Positions 8,972-17,379 of a stretch of DNA of 64,000 nucleotides are shown here, piece by piece; position 1 is the stretch's first letter, and every line of letters begins with the position of its first letter. Both the position numbers and the translations under genes were made by a program. Location of the stretch: positions 1 through 64,000 of the forward strand of contig NZ_JAJFES010000020.1 of NCBI RefSeq assembly GCF_020708045.1, given 5' to 3'. The notes below the pieces were generated by a model, which saw only the letters and a list, made by a program, of their open reading frames with translations, was not told where the DNA came from and ran no database searches. This DNA comes from Massilia sp. IC2-278. GTDB lineage: Bacteria > Pseudomonadota > Gammaproteobacteria > Burkholderiales > Burkholderiaceae_D.

Positions 8972-9176
8972 GGGGCTGTTGCCTGATGCGGTGTGGGTGT
9001 GCATGATCCGCGTGGGCACGAGTGCCCACCCTACGAGAGACGTTATCGGCGAGCGCGAGCAAACACCATGAAGCGTTATCGGCTTTTGTATGAGCTCGCC
9101 CAGAACGCATCCCGTAGGGTGGGCACTCGTGCCCACGCGGATTAAACACACCACTACCGCATCAGGCAACAGCCCC
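8972..9176. repeat. Foldback element with nested REP pair
   Basis: An outer imperfect inverted repeat of about 30 bases (8972-9001 with 9147-9176, about three mismatches) encloses two 27-base inverted REP hairpins (9009-9035 and 9113-9139; core GGGCAC-GA-GTGCCC). The CTACG ends point inward across a 77-base loop. The whole element of about 205 bases has the build of a small non-autonomous inverted-repeat element. It lies between the 3' ends of pullulanase and the PepSY gene; I see no clear target-site duplication. Confidence 0.7.
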
Positions 9177-9203
9177 AATACCGCAAGCAAACAATCCGCC
9201 AAC

Positions 9204-9226
9204 GGTCGCGTTATCGTAACGCGACC
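9204..9226. terminator. Strong 10-bp hairpin after PepSY gene
   Basis: GGTCGCGTTA and TAACGCGACC pair perfectly around a 3-base loop, 14 bases beyond the stop of the leftward PepSY gene. No T-run follows, so it is a possible transcript end or stabiliser only. Confidence 0.4.
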
Positions 9227-9239
9227 GCGTTGAACAACC

Positions 9240-10715
9240 TTACCCCCGCCGCCTGGCCGGCACGAGCACCCGCCACGCCAGCACACAAGCCGTCACGCAC
9301 AGCCCCAGCCCCAGCACACACAAGCCCACCAGCAGCGAAACACGCAACATTGGCCGCGCCACCAGCGGCGCGAAGTCGAAGCTGTGCAGCCCGTTGTACA
9401 GCACGCGCTGCCACGGCGTGCCCGCATCGGCGCGCAACAGCAGGCGTGCCGATGCGGGATCGGCATACAGCGTCACGCCATCGGCCCAGGCGGCGCGCCA
9501 GACCGGCAGCGGACGGGCATAAGTGCCCGCCGCCCCCGCCGGCTCGCGCGCGTAATACAGCCCGTCATATTCCGTCAGCCGGGACAGCACCGGCTTGCCC
9601 GCCCCCGCCTCGCCGGCACGCAATCCCGACAAGGCAGCCATCATGGCTGCCGGCGGCAAGGCCGGGAGCACGGCGCCCCCGGCAGCGGCATCGGCAGGCA
9701 CCAGCACCTGGTCGGCCGGCCCCGCCGCCCCGCGCACGCGATACCAGCCCTGCCCCTGCAGCTGCACCAGGTCGATCTCGCGCGCCCCCGGCCGCGCGGC
9801 CAGCGCCCGTGCCGGATTGATGCTCGCCTCACCCGCCCCGGCCATTGCCCCACTCCATGCCGCGCGCTCGGCAGGCGTCGCGCCACGCGGCGAAAACACG
9901 CCGAACGGGTTCATCGACAACAGCCCGGACAAGATCCAGGTCACGCAAACCACGCCCGCCGCCAGCCCCAGGATGTGGTGCCAGCGCATCCAGAACTTCC
10001 GATACGGGATCCAGCGGTTGCGGTTCAGGTACAGCTGCCAGACGCCCAGCACCACGCCACTCACGGCCAGCAGCACGCCCGGCAGCGACAGCCATACCAC
10101 CACGCCGTTCCACAGTTCCGGCCAGCGCCGCAGCTGGGTGAAGTACAGCCAGTGCGGCACCGCGCCGACCCAGTTCCAGGCGCGCTCGGCGCGGCGCGTG
10201 TCGAGCACCACCTCGGCGGCGCCGGGCGAGACGTAGAGTTCCAGGCCGTCGGCGCCGTCCATCACCACGCGCACCAGCGGCCGGTGCGGGTTGTAGCCCT
10301 GGGCCACGGTCCACTGGTCGCGCTCCAGGCGCTCTGCATGCAGGGCGCGCCGGCCGCTGAAACGCTGCGCCACCTGCATCGCCTCGGCGTCGGACAAGGC
10401 CGCCAGCGCCGCACCGTCGCGCGCATCGAGGGTGGCCCAGCGCTTGTCGGCACCCAGCACGCGCCAGACCGGCAGCGCCCCGTGCATGCCCAGGCGCGCC
10501 TCGTTCACGGCGATACCGGCGCGTGCGGCCGCCTCCTGCGCGCCCAGGCAGCAGCCGTCCAGGCGCAGCGGCGCCGTGCCCGCCAGGCGCTCCTCAAGCG
10601 CAAGGGCCGGAAACGGCACGTACACCATCACGATGCCGCTCGCGAACCACATCAGGAACAGCAGCGCCAGGCCCACGCCCAGCCACTTGTGCACGAAGAT
10701 CAGCGCCTTTTTCAT
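9240..10715 (-). CDS. PepSY-associated transmembrane protein
   Basis: A 491-residue inner-membrane protein of the PepSY_TM family. Its first segment, FVHKWLGVGLALLFLMWFASG, is typical, with a conserved His just before the helix. Further hydrophobic segments lie near residues 200-230 and 250-275 (WHHILGLAAG), and one before the basic C-terminus. The His residues near helices (HKWLG, VPHWLYF, WHHILG, NGLHSFDF) match those thought to bind haem in FoxB/FpvG-like reductases. These act on metal chelates in the periplasm after outer-membrane uptake. The gene starts 7 bases after the TonB receptor stop and must be co-transcribed under the cobalamin riboswitch. A role in reducing or handling the cargo of the receptor is inferred from that arrangement. 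An unusual CC pair (DGCCLGAQ, near 54) is present. Confidence 0.88.
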   Translation of the reverse strand: MKKALIFVHKWLGVGLALLFLMWFASGIVMVYVPFPALALEERLAGTAPLRLDGCCLGAQEAAARAGIAVNEARLGMHGALPVWRVLGADKRWATLDARDGAALAALSDAEAMQVAQRFSGRRALHAERLERDQWTVAQGYNPHRPLVRVVMDGADGLELYVSPGAAEVVLDTRRAERAWNWVGAVPHWLYFTQLRRWPELWNGVVVWLSLPGVLLAVSGVVLGVWQLYLNRNRWIPYRKFWMRWHHILGLAAGVVCVTWILSGLLSMNPFGVFSPRGATPAERAAWSGAMAGAGEASINPARALAARPGAREIDLVQLQGQGWYRVRGAAGPADQVLVPADAAAGGAVLPALPPAAMMAALSGLRAGEAGAGKPVLSRLTEYDGLYYAREPAGAAGTYARPLPVWRAAWADGVTLYADPASARLLLRADAGTPWQRVLYNGLHSFDFAPLVARPMLRVSLLVGLCVLGLGLCVTACVLAWRVLVPARRRG

Positions 10716-10722
10716 GGCCGCC

Positions 10723-12888
10723 TCAGAAGCTGGTGCGCGCCGTCAGCTGCACGGTGCGCGGCGCGCCCAGCAGCCAGCGCACGCCGCCGCTGCCCGACAA
10801 GGCATAGTCGCGGTCGGCCAGGTTCTTCGCCGCCAGCGTCAGGGTCAGCGCGGGCGACTGGCGCCAGGCCAGCGAGGCGTCGAGCACGGTGTAGGCCGGC
10901 AGGTTGGCCGTGTTCGCCGCGTTCGATTCACGCAGGCCGACGTAGCGCGCGCCCAGGCCGGCGTCCCACTGCGGCAGGAAGCGGTAGCGGGTCCAGACGC
11001 TGGCGGTGCGCTCGGGCACCCCGGCCGGGGTATTGCCGTCACGCGAAACCGCCCGGCCGCTGACGATTTCCTGGAAGTCGTCGTAGCGGGCGCGCAGCAC
11101 GGCGGCGTTGGCGTCGATCGTCCAGCCGCGCAGCGGTTCGGCGGCAAAGGCGACTTCGAGCCCGGTCGAGGACTGCTGGCCGATCTGCTGGGCGACGGCT
11201 GGATTCTCGGGATCGCGCGAGAGCAGATTGCGCTTCTCGATGCGGTAGGCTGCCACCGTCCACTCGCCTTTCACGGCCGGTACGCTGCCCTTGGCGCCGA
11301 ATTCGAGCTGGCGGCCGCGGGTCAGGTCGTAGCTGACGGAACCGTTCGGCAGCGCCAGCGCACCGCTCAAGGGGTCGGTGGCGGTGCCGAACTGGCCGTA
11401 CAGCGACAGCGTCGTGCTCACGCTCCACACCGCGCCCAGGCGCCCGGTGACCGGCGCGTACTTCTTGCCGAGGGCGACGCCGGTGCGCAGGTCGGCGTTG
11501 TCGAAGTCCATGGCGTCGCGGCGCAGGCCGGCCACCAGCTTCCAGCCGGCGGCGATGTCCAGCATGTCTTCGGCGTACAGCGCGCGCGTTTCCAGCTCGG
11601 CGCGGCGGCCGGGGATGGTCGGCACCGGGCTCATGAAGCTGCCGGGCGCGAAGTCGTAGGGGTCGACCGTGCTGGCGCCGCCATAGGGTGCATTATTGCT
11701 GTGCACGAGGCGCGTGCGGTACCAGTCGAAGCCGACCACCAGCCGGTTCGCCAGGCCGCCGATGCGGTCATCGAGCACGGCGTCGAAGCGGTTGCCGTAC
11801 TGCTCCTGGTCGTGCAGGATTTCCAGGTAGTCGCCGCGGTTCACGCGGGTGCCGGCGGCGTTCAGGGTATAGGTTTCGGCATTGCGCCAATGGCGCTTGC
11901 TGGTCAGGTAGTAGCTCTCGTTACGCAGGCGCAGGCCGGGCGCGGCGCGGTAATCCAGGCGCAGGCGGCCGATGCGGTCGTTGTAGCGAACCAGGGCGTC
12001 GTCGACGTTGAAGCTGGTGCGGCGCAGGCTGGGGTCGGGTTTGCCGTTGCGCAGCGGCGTGCCGAAGTAGCGCGCATCGTCGTTGTGGCCGGCGTCCAGG
12101 CTCAGGGTGGCCGTCAGGTCTTCGTTCACGCGCCAGGCCAGCGCGCCGGACAGGTTCTGGCGCTCGTAGCTGTTGTCGCGCCGGTAGCCGTCGCTCTGTT
12201 CCGCGTCCGCGTACAGCGAGTACGCAACGCGCTCGTTCACCGGCCCGCTGAAGCCGACCCCGGCCTGCCAGGTGCCGAAGGAGCCGGCGCCGAACAGCGC
12301 TTCACGGCGGCTGTGCTCGAAATCGGGCTGCTTCGTCACGTAGTTCACGGCCGCGCCGATGGCGCCGTCGCCATACAGCACCGATGCCGGGCCGCGCAGC
12401 ACTTCGACGGCCTCCAGTGGCCAGGTCGAGAACGGATAGCTGATCGTGCCAGCCGCAACCACCAGGCGCGTGCCGTCCACCATCTGCGCCACCGAATTGT
12501 GGCCGCCGAAGCCGCGCGCCGACAGGCTGCTGCCGCCGTTACCCGGTGCCGGCGCCTCGCTCATGCCGGGCATGCGCACGGCCACGTCCTGGGCCCGCGT
12601 GAGGCTGCGTTCGGCGATGTCGGCGCTGCCCAGGGTGCTGACGCTGGCCGGCGTCTCGCGCGCGCTCAGGCCCAGGCGCGAGCCGGTATTGTTGGTGTCG
12701 TCCAGCGACAGGCTGCTGCTGGCCTGGCGCATGTCGGTGACGTGGACGGTGGCGAGCGGCGGCTCATCGGTGGGGTTCGCAGCGTGGTCGGCGGCGGGAC
12801 TGGCGGCGCGGCTGGCGGTGCTGGCGGTGCTGGCGGCGAGCGCGAGCGAAGCTGCGGCCCAAGCCGCCTTTTTCATGCGGAAGTTCAT
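10723..12888 (-). CDS. TonB-dependent receptor, siderophore-receptor type, B12-riboswitch controlled
   Basis: About 721 residues with a signal peptide (MKKAAWAAASLALAAS), a plug domain (ETPASVSTLGSADIAERSL ... LSARGFGGHNSVAQMVDG ... VEVLRGPASVLYGDGAIGG-like) and a 22-strand-type barrel ending in aromatic Phe. The plug wording is that of the FhuA/FecA-like siderophore group rather than classic BtuB. The start ATG at 12888 has a GAGGA element upstream. A cobalamin riboswitch lies about 200 bases before it, so expression should fall when adenosylcobalamin is plentiful. The most direct reading is uptake of cobalamin or another corrinoid; a metal chelate linked to B12 economy (such as cobalt) is the alternative. 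The PepSY gene follows at 7 bases. Confidence 0.9.
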   Translation of the reverse strand: MNFRMKKAAWAAASLALAASTASTASRAASPAADHAANPTDEPPLATVHVTDMRQASSSLSLDDTNNTGSRLGLSARETPASVSTLGSADIAERSLTRAQDVAVRMPGMSEAPAPGNGGSSLSARGFGGHNSVAQMVDGTRLVVAAGTISYPFSTWPLEAVEVLRGPASVLYGDGAIGAAVNYVTKQPDFEHSRREALFGAGSFGTWQAGVGFSGPVNERVAYSLYADAEQSDGYRRDNSYERQNLSGALAWRVNEDLTATLSLDAGHNDDARYFGTPLRNGKPDPSLRRTSFNVDDALVRYNDRIGRLRLDYRAAPGLRLRNESYYLTSKRHWRNAETYTLNAAGTRVNRGDYLEILHDQEQYGNRFDAVLDDRIGGLANRLVVGFDWYRTRLVHSNNAPYGGASTVDPYDFAPGSFMSPVPTIPGRRAELETRALYAEDMLDIAAGWKLVAGLRRDAMDFDNADLRTGVALGKKYAPVTGRLGAVWSVSTTLSLYGQFGTATDPLSGALALPNGSVSYDLTRGRQLEFGAKGSVPAVKGEWTVAAYRIEKRNLLSRDPENPAVAQQIGQQSSTGLEVAFAAEPLRGWTIDANAAVLRARYDDFQEIVSGRAVSRDGNTPAGVPERTASVWTRYRFLPQWDAGLGARYVGLRESNAANTANLPAYTVLDASLAWRQSPALTLTLAAKNLADRDYALSGSGGVRWLLGAPRTVQLTARTSF

Positions 12889-13085
12889 GGCGATCCTCGA
12901 AAGACGTGCGCGCGCCCGCCTTCCCGCTTCGAACGTGCACGGGCCACCCGCCATGACGCGGGAATGGCAAGGAAAGCGCGCGCGCAAACGCGCAACGCGT
13001 GCCTTCGCACACATGCAGAAGAAAACCGGAAAACAGACGAACGCCTAACGGACAAGACCACACCCCGGGTCTTGCACAATCAATG

Positions 13086-13284
13086 TGACCGGCCGGTCTT
13101 CTGGCTCGCCTTCATCCTCCCCGGTTCCTGCCTTCCCGCGCTGGTATTCCCAGATGCAGTGGCGTTGAACCGGTTCGTCAGGCTTACAGCAGCGGGGGCT
13201 GCGCCGGAATGGCGGGGATGGATATCCCGCGCGTCACCGGCTTCCCGTTTCACCCTTCCATCGGTCGATGGAAGGACACCGTTC
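13086..13284 (-). ncRNA. Cobalamin (adenosylcobalamin) riboswitch
   Basis: Read on the minus strand, the hallmarks of the class appear in order: GGGTGAAACGGGAAGCCGGT, then CGGCGCAGCCCCCGCTGCTG with TAAGCC, then GCCACTG (B12-box region), GGGAAGGC, GATGAAGGCGAGCCAGAAG and ACCGGCC at the 3' end. It lies in the leader of the TonB receptor/PepSY operon. I see no clear terminator directly after it, so control may act on translation or on a longer downstream fold. Edges are good to a few bases. Confidence 0.93.
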
Positions 13285-13297
13285 ACTCAAGCGGAGA

Positions 13298-13351
13298 ATT
13301 GTACAGTCAAGGCGCAAGACTTGTCATCGTATTACGGCGATGCCCTACAAT
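13298..13351. promoter_or_regulatory. Two divergent promoters sharing a -35 region
   Basis: Leftward: ATGACA (13327-13322), 18 bases, TACAAT (13303-13298), giving a start near 13291 just before the riboswitch. Rightward: TTGTCA (13321-13326), 19 bases, TACAAT (13346-13351), for the ATPase gene at 13382. The two -35 elements overlap by five bases, so the polymerases would compete. Confidence 0.5.
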
Positions 13352-13381
13352 GGACGCACATCGCGCCGCCTTGAGTCCACC

Positions 13382-14128
13382 ATGAAAACGCGCCCCTACC
13401 TGTCGGAAGTCAGCCTGAAGCCCTCGGCCGCTGCCCATGCGGACGCATTCCCGTTTTCGCTGCCGGTGGTGCGGCACCTCGGCCGCCTGGCCCTGCATCC
13501 GCAGGTGACCTTCTTCGTCGGCGAGAACGGCTCGGGCAAGTCGACGCTGCTGGAAGCGATTGCGGTGGCGATGGGTTTCAATGCCGAAGGCGGCGGGCGC
13601 AACTTCCATTTCGCCACGCGCGAATCGCATTCGGCGCTGCACGGGCACCTGCGCGTGGTGCGCGGCATCATGCCGCCGCGCGACGGCTACTTCCTGCGTG
13701 CGGAAAGCTTTTTCAACGTCAGCAGCGAGATCGAAAGGCTGGACCGCGAAGGCTTCGGCCCGAGGATCATCGACTCCTACGGCGGCAAGTCGCTGCACGA
13801 ACAGTCGCACGGCGAAGCCTTCCTCACCCTGTTCATGGAGCGCTTCGGCGGCAAGAGCTTCTACGTGCTCGACGAACCCGAAGCCGCCCTCTCCCCGCAG
13901 CGCCAGCTCGCCATGCTCAGCCGCCTGCACGACCTGGTGCGCGCGGGCAGCCAGTTCCTGGTCGCGACCCATTCGCCGATCCTGATGGCCTACCCGAACG
14001 CCGTCATCTACGAGTGCAGTGCGCATGGCATCGTCAAGGTGGCGTACGAGGACACCGAACACTACCGCGTCATGCACGACTTCATCGCCAACCCGCAGCG
14101 CATGCTGAAGGTGCTGCTGGAGGAATGA
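13382..14128 (+). CDS. ABC-type AAA ATPase (COG3910-like)
   Basis: A 248-residue soluble ATPase of the ABC/SMC-related group often annotated as a predicted ATPase. Walker A is GENGSGKST (about 47-55), the signature-like segment is LHEQSHGEAFL near 140, Walker B is FYVLDEPEAAL near 162, and the H-loop is VATHSPI near 197. It has no membrane segment and no partner permease nearby, so it is not a standard transporter subunit. I chose the ATG at 13382; longer frames run back into the promoter and riboswitch region. It ends 9 bases from the stop of the convergent histidine kinase gene. Its biological role is not known; relatives are housekeeping-like orphan ATPases. Confidence 0.85.
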   Translation: MKTRPYLSEVSLKPSAAAHADAFPFSLPVVRHLGRLALHPQVTFFVGENGSGKSTLLEAIAVAMGFNAEGGGRNFHFATRESHSALHGHLRVVRGIMPPRDGYFLRAESFFNVSSEIERLDREGFGPRIIDSYGGKSLHEQSHGEAFLTLFMERFGGKSFYVLDEPEAALSPQRQLAMLSRLHDLVRAGSQFLVATHSPILMAYPNAVIYECSAHGIVKVAYEDTEHYRVMHDFIANPQRMLKVLLEE

Positions 14129-14137
14129 ACTTTTTCG

Positions 14138-15814
14138 TCATTCTCCGGCGTGCTCGAGTGCGCTGGAAATGGCCTGGCCCAGCGCCGCCAGCGTGTAGGG
14201 CTTGCGCAGGAACTGGACTTGCAGCTTTTCCAGCCGGCCCGGGTCGACCAGGTAGCCGCTGGTCAGCACCACCGGCAAGCCGGGATGGTGACGGGCGAGC
14301 CAGTGCACCAGGCCGATGCCATCCATACTGCCCGGCATCATCACGTCCGAGAGAACCAGGTCGATCTCGCTGAAGTCGGCCTCGATGGCGGCGTCGGCAC
14401 TGTCGACCAGCACGATCTCGGCGTCGAGCATGGACAACAGCGACGACATGGTTTCCGCCACCACCGGGTTGTCCTCGACGCACAGGATGCGCGCGCCCGC
14501 CAGCGCATGCGCGGACACCTCGGCCGCGGCCGCCTGGCTCGCCTGGACCTCGCCGGCGCCGCGCGGCAGCAGGATGCCCACCGTGGTCCCGCGCCGTTCG
14601 CGCCGGATAAAGGCGAGGCCATGGCTCTGGCTGGCGAAGCCATGCACCTGGGACAGGCCCAGGCCGGTCCCCTTGCCGACCGACTTGGTCGTGAAGAACG
14701 GCTCGAAGGCCTGGCGCGCGGTCTCCTCGGACATGCCTTCGCCATCGTCGGTCAGGGTAATGCAGACGTGGTCGCCGGCCAGGTCCTCGCCTTCCGGCCA
14801 GGCCGGGTCGGGCAAGGCGACATTCCGGGCCGCCAGCACCAGCCGGCCGCCGGCGGGCATCGCGTCGCGCGCATTGCCGGCGATGTTCAGGAGCGCCGCG
14901 TCGAGCTGGGCGGGATCGACCGATACCGGCCACAAGGCGTGCGTGAGGAGCAGCTCCAGGGCGACGGCCGGACCGCCCGCCGCGCCCAGCATCTCGGCCG
15001 CGGCATGCAGGTACAGCGACAGGTCCAGCGTGACGTTGTTCAGGGGCTGGCGCCGCGCATAGGCGAGCAGCTGCTGGGTCAGCGCCGCGCCGTGTCCCGC
15101 CGCGCGCCGGATGCTGTCGAGCGCCCGCCCGGTGCGCTCGTTGGCGTCCTTGGCAAGCAGCATGCGCAGCAGCGTCTCCGAGCCCGAGATCACCTGCAGG
15201 ATGTTGTTGAAGTCGTGGGCCACGCCGCCCGTCAGGCGCCCCAGCGACTCCAGCCGGCGCGCCTCGGCCAGCGCGCGCTCGGCGCGGCGGCGCTCGCCGA
15301 TCTCGCGCTCGAGCGAGGCGGTGCGTTCTTCCACGGCGGCTTCGAGCGTACTCGCATGCCGCTCCAGCGCCTGCCATTGCGCGCGCACCGCGAACTGCAG
15401 GCGCCGCGTGCGCAGGGCCGAACGGATCGACATCAACAGCACTTCGCGCGAGGTCGGCCGTTCGAGCAGGGTGACGTTGCCGATGCGCGCCAGGCGTGCG
15501 AAGCGCTGGCTGTCGACCTGCGCCAGGTCCGGTCCGGCCAGGGCCAGCAGCGGCAAATCCGACCATGCCGGCTGGCGCCGCAGCGCGGCGTCGAGATCGT
15601 CCAGCGCGCACCGGGCCAGCCCTTCCTCGGTGACGATGGCGCACCATGCCTGTTCGTCCAGGCTGGCATACAGGCTGGCAGCGTCGCCGCAGGCGCGCAC
15701 TGTCACGCCTTCAGCCTCCAGCATCCCGCGCAGCGCCGCCGCATCGCCTTCGACCGGCGCAAACACGACGGCGACGGCGCTGGCAGCGCCGGCGGCACGG
15801 TCGTCAGGAGTCAA
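14138..15814 (-). CDS. Hybrid sensor histidine kinase with N-terminal receiver-like domain
   Basis: About 558 residues. The N-terminal 120 residues look like a receiver fold (VAVVFAPVEGDAAALRGML ... LLALAGPD ... NVTLLERPTS) but lack an obvious phospho-Asp. A coiled coil follows (about 130-185), then HisKA with the phospho-His in GGVAHDFNN, an HATPase domain (NAGNARDA-like N-box, DDGEGM, GTGLGLS) and a C-terminal receiver with phospho-Asp in DVMMPG. No membrane segment is seen, so it is cytoplasmic. The gene overlaps the KaiC-like gene. A TTG at 15814 overlaps that stop by 11 bases; an ATG at 15877 would give a 74-base overlap. Co-translation suggests that the kinase and the KaiC-like ATPase signal together. 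No dedicated output regulator is adjacent. Confidence 0.87.
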   Translation of the reverse strand: MTPDDRAAGAASAVAVVFAPVEGDAAALRGMLEAEGVTVRACGDAASLYASLDEQAWCAIVTEEGLARCALDDLDAALRRQPAWSDLPLLALAGPDLAQVDSQRFARLARIGNVTLLERPTSREVLLMSIRSALRTRRLQFAVRAQWQALERHASTLEAAVEERTASLEREIGERRRAERALAEARRLESLGRLTGGVAHDFNNILQVISGSETLLRMLLAKDANERTGRALDSIRRAAGHGAALTQQLLAYARRQPLNNVTLDLSLYLHAAAEMLGAAGGPAVALELLLTHALWPVSVDPAQLDAALLNIAGNARDAMPAGGRLVLAARNVALPDPAWPEGEDLAGDHVCITLTDDGEGMSEETARQAFEPFFTTKSVGKGTGLGLSQVHGFASQSHGLAFIRRERRGTTVGILLPRGAGEVQASQAAAAEVSAHALAGARILCVEDNPVVAETMSSLLSMLDAEIVLVDSADAAIEADFSEIDLVLSDVMMPGSMDGIGLVHWLARHHPGLPVVLTSGYLVDPGRLEKLQVQFLRKPYTLAALGQAISSALEHAGE

Positions 15815-17249
15815 AGTTCGCCACTCCGATCTCGTCCACCGGTACCGTGATCCGCTCGCCGATCTCGATGCCGGCATCGGTCAGGTGCAGCTCGCGCACG
15901 TCGTGCTCGTGGCGGCCGTCGCGCCGCTTCAGGGCGCAGATCGCCTTGTGGACGACGTTTTCGTGCTCGTAGTAGCGCAGCGAGACGATGTTGTCGGTGA
16001 TGATGCTCAGCGCATCCGGCTCCTTGGACGTATCGAGCCTGGCCGAATGCGCGCCGATGATGATCGAGGTCACGTTCATGTTGCTCAGGTAGGAAAACAG
16101 TTCGTTCATCTGCAGCAGCAGCGACTTTTCCTCGCGGATGACGTCGAGGTAGGAGTTGATGCAATCGATGATGACCAGGCGCGCGTTGCGGTCTTCTACG
16201 ATGCGCCGCACTTTCCAGATGAATTCTCCCGGCGAGATGCGCGAGGGATTGATGCGCTGCAGGTGAAACCGGCGCTCCTCGTCGGGCGCGGCATCCTGGT
16301 GCATGTGGGCGACCATGCGTGAGCGCAGCGTGCTTTCGGATTCGTCGAAGCTGAAGTAACCGACGTGACAGCCGCTTTCCACCGCCGCCAGGGCGTACTG
16401 CAGGGCCACCGTGGACTTGCCGGAGCCGGAAGGGCCGACGATCATGGTGGAGCTGCCCGCGGTCAGCGGGCCGCCGACCAGCCGGTCGAGGCACGCGACC
16501 TTGCTGGACATATCGCGAACGCCGTCCTCGCGCTGGTGCTCCTGCGCGATCAGGCTGGGAAAGACCAGGATTTCGCTTTTCTGGATCGCGTAATCGTGCC
16601 AGCCGCTCTGGAAGTCGCCGCCGCGCAGCTTGACCACGCGCAGGCGGCGCCGGGCCGCGCCGAAGCTGCGCTCGAGCTGCTCCAGCGTCACCACGCCGTG
16701 CACCGCGCTTTGCAGTTCGTATTCGCGGCCGTCGGCCGTCAGGTCGTCGAGCAGGATGACAGTGGCATCGAGGCGCGCCAGGCGCTGGCGCAGGTCGATG
16801 ATCTGGCGACGGTAGTGCGGGCTGTCTCGCGCCAGCAGGCGCACCTCGACCATCGAGTCGATCACCACGCGCTCGGCCCCGCTCTCTGCGATCGTGTCGG
16901 CGATCCGGCCCACCAGGGCCGACAGTTCGGTGTCGGTCGGCAGCAGGATGGTCTGCGCCGAAACCGTTTCCGGCGGCAGGGGCATGATTTCCTCGATCTG
17001 GATGCCGTCCAGCGACCAGCCGTGGCTGCGCGCCGTGGCCAGCAATTCGTCGTGGCTTTCGGACAGGGTCAGGTAGAGGCAGCGCTGGCCGGTCTGCGCG
17101 CCGTGGATCAGGTAGCGCAGGCCAAGTGTGGTCTTGCCGGTGCCGGGCCGGCCTTCGATCAGGTGCACGCGCTGGCGGATCAGGCCGCCGCGCAGGACAG
17201 CATCCAGTTCCGGGATGCCGGTCGGGATTCGTTCAATATCGAAATGCAT
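15804..17249 (-). CDS. KaiC-like double-domain RecA-superfamily ATPase
   Basis: A 481-residue protein with two KaiC domains. Domain 1 begins at once (RIPTGIPELDAVLRGGLI) with Walker A GRPGTGKTT near 33-41. Domain 2 has Walker A GPSGSGKST near 270 and IIDCINSYLDV near 355. KaiC homologues form hexamers and act as ATP-driven signal proteins; outside cyanobacteria they are not clocks by default. No kaiA or kaiB is seen, and a histidine kinase overlaps the 3' end, so a KaiC-kinase signalling pair is the best reading. I chose the ATG at 17249, because the longer frame adds residues that look unrelated to KaiC. A TAGAAT element lies about 35 bases upstream of the start as a possible -10. Confidence 0.9.
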   Translation of the reverse strand: MHFDIERIPTGIPELDAVLRGGLIRQRVHLIEGRPGTGKTTLGLRYLIHGAQTGQRCLYLTLSESHDELLATARSHGWSLDGIQIEEIMPLPPETVSAQTILLPTDTELSALVGRIADTIAESGAERVVIDSMVEVRLLARDSPHYRRQIIDLRQRLARLDATVILLDDLTADGREYELQSAVHGVVTLEQLERSFGAARRRLRVVKLRGGDFQSGWHDYAIQKSEILVFPSLIAQEHQREDGVRDMSSKVACLDRLVGGPLTAGSSTMIVGPSGSGKSTVALQYALAAVESGCHVGYFSFDESESTLRSRMVAHMHQDAAPDEERRFHLQRINPSRISPGEFIWKVRRIVEDRNARLVIIDCINSYLDVIREEKSLLLQMNELFSYLSNMNVTSIIIGAHSARLDTSKEPDALSIITDNIVSLRYYEHENVVHKAICALKRRDGRHEHDVRELHLTDAGIEIGERITVPVDEIGVANFDS

Positions 17250-17379
17250 AGCTGTCTTCAAAAAATGCCGCAGCGCGAAATTAACACTGTCTTGACATTC
17301 TAGACCATGCAGATCACATATTAGTTTTATTGCAACAATGGCGCGCGGCAATTTCTACCCGAACCAGACGCTGCTGGCT

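Noticed and set aside
6312..9149. A 945-codon open frame antisense to pullulanase
   Set aside because: No domain, composition typical of reverse-strand GC-rich frames, and it runs through the REP pair at 9009-9139.
10432..13374. A 980-codon open frame opposite the TonB receptor
   Set aside because: It runs through the riboswitch and its promoter and shows no motif; the minus-strand receptor explains the region.
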